Source: Ceratotherium simum simum (lineage: Eukaryota; Chordata; Mammalia; Perissodactyla; Rhinocerotidae). Taken from it: DNA of 64,000 nucleotides. Under the pieces are notes generated by a model that saw only the letters and a list, made by a program, of their open reading frames with translations, was not told the DNA's origin and searched no databases. The position numbers were made by a program, and so were the translations under genes. This document shows positions 58,571 through 64,000 of this stretch, piece by piece. How positions within the stretch are numbered: position 1 is the stretch's first letter; each line of letters begins with the position of its first letter. The stretch is taken from positions 4,236,691-4,300,690 of the forward strand of contig NW_004454239.1 of assembly GCF_000283155.1 (NCBI RefSeq). Direction: 5' to 3'.

Positions 58571-59431
58571 GAGCAGTTGGCTAGGACTGCAGGCTTGGTT
58601 CTGTGCCCAAGCGTGGCTGTAGGATAGGCTCTGCAGTTGCCTGGATTCTCTAGTCAGGCTTCCTAGTTGGGCAGGACTGAATGCTACATTCAGCAGTTGG
58701 GTAGGGCTGTAAATTTGCTTTCCTGCTCAGGTGTGGCCATAGAACAGGCTCCATGGCTGGTATGGCTCATTGACTGGGGACTTGAATCAGACGGAACTGT
58801 CCACCAAGCTCTCTGGCCAGCCAGGACCACCGGCTCTCTCTGCAGATGGGTGGAGCTGCTGGCTGGGCTCTCCCCTTTGGTGCCACTGCAAGCTGGGCTG
58901 TAGGATAGGCCACACAGCCTCCTGGATCCTCTGGTTATGCTTTCTGGTCAGGTGGGACTGAGGGCTATACTCAGCACTAGGTGGGGCCATGAACTTGCTT
59001 CTCTGCCTGGGTGGGGTGTCAGAACAGGCTCCAAGGTTGGCACAGCTCATTGGCTAGGGACCCGAATCAGGCAGAACTGACCACCAATTTCCCTGGCCAG
59101 ACAAGGCCACTGGCTTGGCTCTGCAGGTGGACAGAGCTGCTGGCGGGACTCTCTGCTTGGATGCCGCTATCAATGGGACTGTGGGATGGGTCACACAACC
59201 CCCTAAGTGCTCCAGCGAGGCCACCTGGCCAGGCTGGATGGGGAACTACATTCCATAGGACAGAGGGCTTTGAATCTGCTTCCCTGCCTGGGTGGGGCTG
59301 CAGAACAGGCTCCACAGCCACTGCAGCTCATTGGTTGGGGCCTTGAATCAGGCAGAACTGCCCAATAAGCTCCCTGGGCAGACAGGGTCACCAGCTTGGC
59401 TCTGCTGATGGGTAGAGCTGCTGGCTGGGCT
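58571..59431 (-). repeat. 281-bp monomer array at an L1 5' end
   Basis: Units start at 58616, 58897 and 59178 (spacing exactly 281 and 281). The landmark 'ggctggg/ggcggga' sits at offset 245 in all three and 'gaatcag' at offset 167-168. The third unit ends at offset 253 at the L1 boundary, and about 45 bp of a partial unit precedes the first. The units are GC-rich and clearly diverged from one another. Position and tandem layout suggest L1 promoter monomers. Confidence 0.88.
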
Positions 59432-59665
59432 AAGATTTTGGGAACATTTTACTGTGTGCCAGGCACTGTACTAAGCACTCTGGAGGCATTGCTTCATTGA
59501 ATTATTTCAACAACACTGTAATCAGTGTTCTGGCAAATGAGAGAACTGAAATTGAGAGTAATGAGGGAGCAGTAATGTGGGTGAGGGAGGGAAGCTGGGA
59601 TTCAAACGCAGGGCTACGTGACTCAAAAGCCCCAAGTTCTTAACCTCCATGCCTTTCTGTTTGTT
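59432..59665 (+). repeat. MIR SINE, right part
   Basis: 'actgtgtgccaggcactgta', 'tgcttcattgaattatttca', 'aaatgagagaactgaaattg', 'gctgggattcaaacgcaggg' and 'cttaacctccatgcctttct' cover the MIR core to 3' end. It continues from 51488-51522. Confidence 0.88.
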
Positions 59666-60128
59666 ATCTCAGAGTCCTTTGTTGGTCTCTGCACAGGTGC
59701 GATCATACAGGTTCTTAGTTCTGATTGCCGTGGCTTCTCCTTAGCTCTGCATCCTTTGTTTTGATCATAGACTTTGCTATTTCTATGGGGCAGGATGAAG
59801 GGAATCCTTATCTGCTGTGCAATTTCTGCTGTTACGCACAAACATCACAGACACACTTTAAAAAAAAATCTTTAAATGTACCAATATCTGGGGGATCTTC
59901 TTTCAGGTTTTTATTCCTATTTTAAAAATGAGTGATAATTCTGTTTTAATGACTTTTCACCCTTTTTTGCCAAAGATTCTATCCCCATATCAAGCCTCAC
60001 GAAAACCTATTAATGTCCTTAAACGATAAGGGTAAGAAATCTCTCTTCTGCACTGAGTCCTCCTAATATCGGGCAAATGTGTTAGACAAGTCAAGTAGGC
60101 TGTAGGGAGGTGTCAGAGGCATAAATGA
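59666..60128. other. Unique sequence, no gene
   Basis: Nothing recognised. Confidence 0.35.
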
Positions 60129-60232
60129 ACTTAAAACTGGGAATAAGGTGTTAACTGTATTCAGTAAGACAGTAAAACTGTCTTACTTAAAACTGGGAAT
60201 AAGGTGTTAACTGTATTCAGTAAGACAGTAAA
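60129..60232 (+). repeat. 48-bp perfect tandem duplication with palindromic junction
   Basis: 60129-60176 and 60185-60232 are identical over 48 bp (period 56). The 8-bp joint ACTGTCTT (60177-60184) is the reverse complement of AAGACAGT (60166-60173), giving an 8-bp stem with a 3-base loop. Confidence 0.95.
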
Positions 60233-60560
60233 GATCGAGATGTTCACTTTTCAGATAGGATGAAATGGAATGTAGATTAAAGGGATCACTTCATATTTGG
60301 TAAAAAATTATTTAGTTATTTATTTCCATGATCTCCACTCCTCATTTTGAGTTCTGATTTTAAAGTGGTTTTCTAAGTTGGAGCCTGATCCCCACCATTA
60401 ATACTTACTTACCCCCAAGTACTTATCTTTTAATAGAGATGTATGTTACTGATCTTAGAATAAGGCTTATTTTTTATTGTGCATCCAGTTGTCTTGTCAT
60501 TTGGAAAAATCAGTGGTCTATTTTGTTTTTTTGTTTTGTTTTTAATATCTCAAGTTTCTC
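60233..60560. other. Unassigned
   Basis: T-rich; includes a (TTTTG)-like stretch near 60520-60545. Confidence 0.3.
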
Positions 60561-60640
60561 TTTATTTTTTCCAGCTTTATTGAGGTAGAATTGACATCAG
60601 TGATGTATTTGAACCTTTCATGTAGCACAGAGGAATGATC
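60561..60640 (-). mobile_element. Short L1 3'-end fragment, antisense
   Basis: 'tttccagctttattgaggta' and 'gaattgacatc' are the reverse complement of an L1 3' terminus. Only about 80 bp remain. Confidence 0.55.
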
Positions 60641-61672
60641 TAGCTGCAGACCTTTTTTTAGGAACTACACATGTCCTGGCCCAAAAAAGAATTTTACGGC
60701 ACTTCCTTGCTTCCTAGCCTTATCCGTGTCCCCCCAACCTCAATGCACACCACACTAAAGACCTGCTCCTCTTGGCCACTCAGGCCCCCTGCCAGCTCTA
60801 CTCAGAGCCTGCTGCATGGATCTTGGTGAGCTTGTCTGGTTGGCCGCTATTTGTGAGAGAAGAAGGGCAGACTTGGTCCAGGAGGGGCACTGAATACAGT
60901 ACTTCAGTCAGAAGGTCAGGATTTATTTATTTTTAAAGAGAGAATAAATTAAAGCAAACATGTTCTTATGAAGACCGTGGGTGTGTAGTTGGGGACCAGA
61001 GTGAGGTACCCCAAACCTGGAAATGAAGGAGGAGAGACCAACCTCAGAGCTAAGTGATGAAATCGACAGGAATTGGATCAAAGCCAAGTTCTTCAGAGTC
61101 AGCTTATCAACAGGGAGGTTCCTGGGCATATCTCCACAAAGGTGTGTCTCTTAGAAGCACGACTAGTCCACTCAAGGTCGGCAGGGAGAGAGATGATGAG
61201 AGGCCCTTCCAGGTACTTCCCAGGGAAGGCTGGCAGCACCAAACCTTACTAGGAGGGCCACCCTGCCGTGGAGATGGAGACCAAGCCATGCTGCCCTGAA
61301 ACACATAAGCCACGCTCTCCCCAAAACTGCATGCCCACCTGGAGGAGGAGAACGTGCAAGTAGTGTAGTCCTAAGCCTCGTCCTCCCTGTGAGTGGTCTC
61401 TCTCGATAAATGGGCGTGCTGAGTTTCTACAGCAGTCATGAGGGCTTGCCTCATGGAACCCAGCCCCTGAGAGATGGAGGCACTCTCCACATGCCGGCAA
61501 CACCCAGCTTCCAAGCCTGCAGGGCTGATGGACAGGCCCTGCACTGCCGTGGTTCTGCAGGCTGCCTCCTGGGGGGCCTGGCAAGAGCCGGCCAGCCACC
61601 CGCTTCAGCTCTCTGCCCAGCTGCCGCCTTGGAAAGTTGACTTCTACACCGGTGACTTGAACAGTTTTTCCT
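60641..61672. other. Moderately GC-rich unique sequence
   Basis: Overlapping open frames on both strands between 61054 and 61755 (up to 116 codons), without matching splice signals, conserved motifs or consistent frame. They are most likely a by-product of GC content. Confidence 0.35.
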
Positions 61673-62085
61673 ACGTTATGGGTCCAATTGTGTCCCCAAA
61701 AGATGTTGAAGTCCTAACCCCCAGTACCTGTGAATGTGGCCCTATTTGGAAATAGGCTCTTTGCAGGTGATCAAGTTAAGATGAGGTTGTTAGGTAGGAC
61801 CCTTATCCAATGTGACTGGTGTCTTTATAAAAAAGGCAAATTTGGATACAGAGGGAAGATGATGTGACGATATAGAGAGAAGCCCATGTAAAGGCCAAGG
61901 AACGCCTAGGTTACCAGAATCCAGGAGAGAGGCCTGGAACAGGCTCACAGCCCTCCCAAGCAACCAATCCTACTGACACCTTGATTTCGAACTTTTAGTC
62001 TCTGAACTGGGAAACAATACATTTCTGTTGTTTAAGCTGTGCAGTTTCTGGACTTTTTTTACGGCAGCCCTAGGAAACTAATACA
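61673..62085 (+). mobile_element. MaLR/ERVL-like solo LTR
   Basis: 'gaagtcctaacccccagtac', 'ctatttggaaataggctctt', 'ggtgtctttataaaaaaggc', 'ccaaggaacgcctaggttac', 'acaatacatttctgttgttt' and 'ggcagccctaggaaactaat' follow a MaLR-type LTR in order. No clear TSD and no internal genes. Confidence 0.65.
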
Positions 62086-62754
62086 TCCTGTGCCAGACTT
62101 TTCACCAGGGAACTCTGAATTAAAGCTGTTCATTACTATCCACCACTTAGCCCTCTTCCCTGACGTTCTCTGGCCATGGGGAATTTCTACCAGCAGGGAC
62201 AGGTGTTCTACAGGGCTGAGTAAGTATCATCTTTTTTTTAAAGTTCTTTTCAGATAAAATAAGCCTTTCAGGCTACGTATACAGAAGGCATTAGCACCAA
62301 AAGATGTTCCTAAAGACAAGTTATAATTTACTTAAATGAGTGGTTAGCATTTTGCCCCAAACATAAGTAAACTTAGTCTGTTTATTTCAATGCTTTGTAA
62401 AATCCTAAAAATTTACTTTGGAATTTTTAACCACATACTAGCTTTCCAGTAAGGAAGTTCAAACATTTTAAACCAGTTGCACAAAAAATATGTTGTAAAT
62501 TTTTAAATTAAATTTAAAATTTTCCATGTTTAATGTAAAAACAGCTGTCATGAATTATCTGATGGCTCACCTCCACAGGTTAAAGGCAGAAACGTTTGGT
62601 ATTAAGCAAAAAAGTGACCATCAAATTTTGACCAAGTGAAAACATGGGATTACAATAAATGTAATGTATGCTTTTATCTATAATATTCCCTCCACTTGAA
62701 ATAATTAACTAAATTTCTGAAATAGTCCTTGTTTCATAGTTTGACACACTTTTT
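62086..62754. other. Unique AT-rich sequence
   Basis: Nothing recognised. Confidence 0.35.
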
Positions 62755-62892
62755 TTCTAGACTTACATTTTTTATAAGTATTAATTCTGGAAACAACCCA
62801 ATGAGGTTGACAGATTTTCTCCCATTTTGTGGATTGAAAATGCTGAGACCCTGGAAGGGTAAGCGGCTTGTCCAAAGCCACAAAGAATAAAT
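62755..62892 (+). repeat. MIR SINE, sense
   Basis: 'ggaaacaacccaatgaggtt', 'tttgtggattgaaaatgctg' and 'agcggcttgtccaaagccac' match the MIR core. Confidence 0.7.
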
Positions 62893-63044
62893 ATTGAGAA
62901 AGGAACGTGTATCTCTCACACCTTTCGTCTTCTTATTCTTTCCACAAATATTCATTTACCGAGAGCAGCTCTCTTGTTCAAATTCTTTGTCAGGTTCTCG
63001 CACACGCAGATCAAGGAGCAAAGTCCTTGCTTTTGATTAACATT

Positions 63045-63225
63045 TGTTGGATGACCGCTGTGCTGAGGGCTCTGACACACACTACTTCCTGAGACCACAC
63101 CTGTGAGTCAGGTATGGCTAACCCCATATTACGGATGAGGAGACTGAGGCTCAGAGGGTTCTAGTATCCTGAACAATGTCACATAGCTAGTTCATGACTG
63201 ATCTGCCTGAGGTTGGTACTGGACA
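63045..63225 (+). repeat. MIR SINE, sense
   Basis: 'ccccatattacggatgagga', 'gactgaggctcagagggttc' and 'aatgtcacatagctagttca' match the MIR core. Confidence 0.8.
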
Positions 63226-63294
63226 AAAACGAAGTTTTTGTTTTGTCCATTGTCTTTTCATTATACCAGGCAGTCCCCCAAATGAAAAGAATTG

Positions 63295-63535
63295 TTGTTA
63301 AATTATTCCTTAGCCCCCACTATATGCCAGATACCGCATGAAGTCCGTTCACAGCTTCATCTCATTTAATCCTCTGAACAACTCTTCAAGGTAGGAGGGT
63401 TATTTCTACTTTTTCCAGCTAAGGAAACAGAAACTTAAGGCTGTAAATAAGGTGCCGTGGGCAGAAATTAGCAGAGGCAGAAGTTGAGCGCAGGTCTGAC
63501 TTGGCTGAAAGCACAGTTTTGTTCTGCTGCACAGA
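63295..63535 (+). repeat. MIR SINE, sense
   Basis: 'cccccactatatgccagata', 'catctcatttaatcctctga', 'aactcttcaaggtaggaggg' and 'ctaaggaaacagaaacttaa' match MIR from its upstream part through its core. Confidence 0.82.
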
Positions 63536-64000
63536 CGACAGTGCAGCATGTGCCAAGCATGATAAATGTCTCAAGAAAGTGCCATCAGAGCCCTCCGGGA
63601 CTCAGAGGACGGAGACGTCACTCTAGTGGGGGCTGGGATGAGGGGATCAGGGTAAGCTTCACGGAAGGGTGGGCGCAGGAGGTGGGCAGAGCAGGGCGGA
63701 AGGACGGGAGGGCGGGGAGAAAGGCAAGAGTGACACACTTGACCTCACTGTCCCCTCAGCCCCCACCATCCTTGCGGGCCAGTGTGTGCTGGAAACTCTC
63801 AAAGGTTGACTTTGTACCTAATGTGAGAGACTGTAGATAAACCTGATGGTGAATGAAGAGGGAAGAGAGGGCGTGTGGAGAGAAAAACCCATAGAAAGTT
63901 TACCCCGGGAGCTGCCCTGGCGCAGCAGGCGGGGAGCCCCAGGCCACAGTGGAGCCGGCCACGTGTGGCCTCCCAGGTGGCAACGTCCCTTCAGCTTCTT
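63536..64000. other. GC-rising window end, no gene supported
   Basis: GC-richer DNA with several CpGs near 63590-63720 and 63900-63970. A pyrimidine tract ending CAG at about 63758-63760 lacks a matching donor within the window. The 118-codon frame at 63484-63840 begins inside a MIR and is not credible. Confidence 0.35.

Larger units (their letters stand above)
51523..59431 (-). mobile_element. Full-length L1 LINE, antisense, with nested insertions
   Basis: 3' UTR from 51523 ('ctattgagatataattgtta'), ORF2 C-terminus (52250-52800), ORF2 body (53090-53820, resuming 54690), RT region (about 55000-55200) and endonuclease (56420-56662, motif VGDFNTPFSTM on the minus strand). The ORF2 start is near 56900-57000, then inter-ORF and ORF1-side sequence (57000-58350) and a monomer array to 59431. 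The target duplication is AAGAATTTTGAACACTTTT (51502-51520) and AAGATTTTGGGAACATTTT (59432-59450). Subtracting two EREs and one nested L1 leaves about 6.5 kb, the size of a complete L1. All ORFs are broken, so it cannot move. Confidence 0.88.

Noticed and set aside
58667..59391. Overlapping open frames on both strands
   Set aside because: These result from the GC-rich 281-bp L1 monomers, which have few stops; no common frame is maintained between units.
58571..59431. CRISPR-like or satellite array
   Set aside because: Units are long, contiguous and diverged, without spacers, and stop at the L1 boundary; an L1 5' array explains them better.
63484..63840. 118-codon plus-strand frame
   Set aside because: Begins inside a MIR and continues in GC-rich DNA; no start context or splice partner.

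Overview
The window looks like non-coding nuclear DNA from a placental mammal, most likely a perissodactyl. The lineage call rests on at least 15 copies of a tRNA-derived SINE with the equine ERE architecture: a GGCCGGCCC-type head, a GTTCGGATCC box-B region, and A-rich tails on either the 'ctactggggctttgg' or the 'ttagctcagggctgat' body. ERE-type SINEs are known from Perissodactyla. I cannot separate horse or ass from rhinoceros or tapir by eye. I found no complete protein-coding gene, rRNA, tRNA gene or CRISPR. The reading frames present are short and are remnants of dead LINE-1 (L1) ORFs, frames through SINEs, or chance. One 57-bp stretch (17510-17566) has a good splice acceptor, a strong splice donor and a single open frame. 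It is the only candidate coding exon, so the window is either a long intron or an intergenic desert.

Layout. 0.4-4 kb: an old half-L1 (HAL1) and an L1-type 3' end, with ERE insertions. 4-7 kb: mostly unique DNA with EREs and a 100-N assembly gap lying inside an ERE. 7-11.3 kb: antisense L1 with a second L1 inside it. 11.3-15 kb: unique DNA. 15-16.9 kb: nested ERE-in-L1 insertions. 16.9-19.7 kb: unique DNA with the candidate exon and a divergent 125-150 bp repeat pair. 19.7-24.4 kb: antisense L1 split by an LTR-like element. 24.4-30 kb: ancient repeats and unique DNA. 30-34.2 kb: antisense L1 reaching its 5' end, split by a MaLR-type LTR. 34.2-40.1 kb: unique DNA plus an MLT1-type LTR and a MIR. 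40.1-48.3 kb: convergent and divergent L1 pieces carrying an ERV1-type solo LTR, a MER5-like fragment and three EREs. 48.3-51.5 kb: unique DNA and an old repeat. 51.5-59.4 kb: a full-length antisense L1 that split a MIR and carries three nested insertions and a 281-bp monomer array at its 5' end. 59.4-64 kb: MIRs, an LTR, a palindrome-joined tandem duplication, and rising GC.

Nothing here works as an operon or pathway. The internal logic is a layered insertion history: old MIR/HAL1/MER DNA, then L1 copies, then LTRs and EREs inside the L1s. Target-site duplications (TSDs) let many layers be ordered directly from the sequence. I found no new functional system. The best leads are the cassette-exon candidate, the 281-bp L1 promoter-type monomers, the diverged repeat pair at 18.7/19.8 kb, and the palindromic tandem duplication at 60.1 kb.
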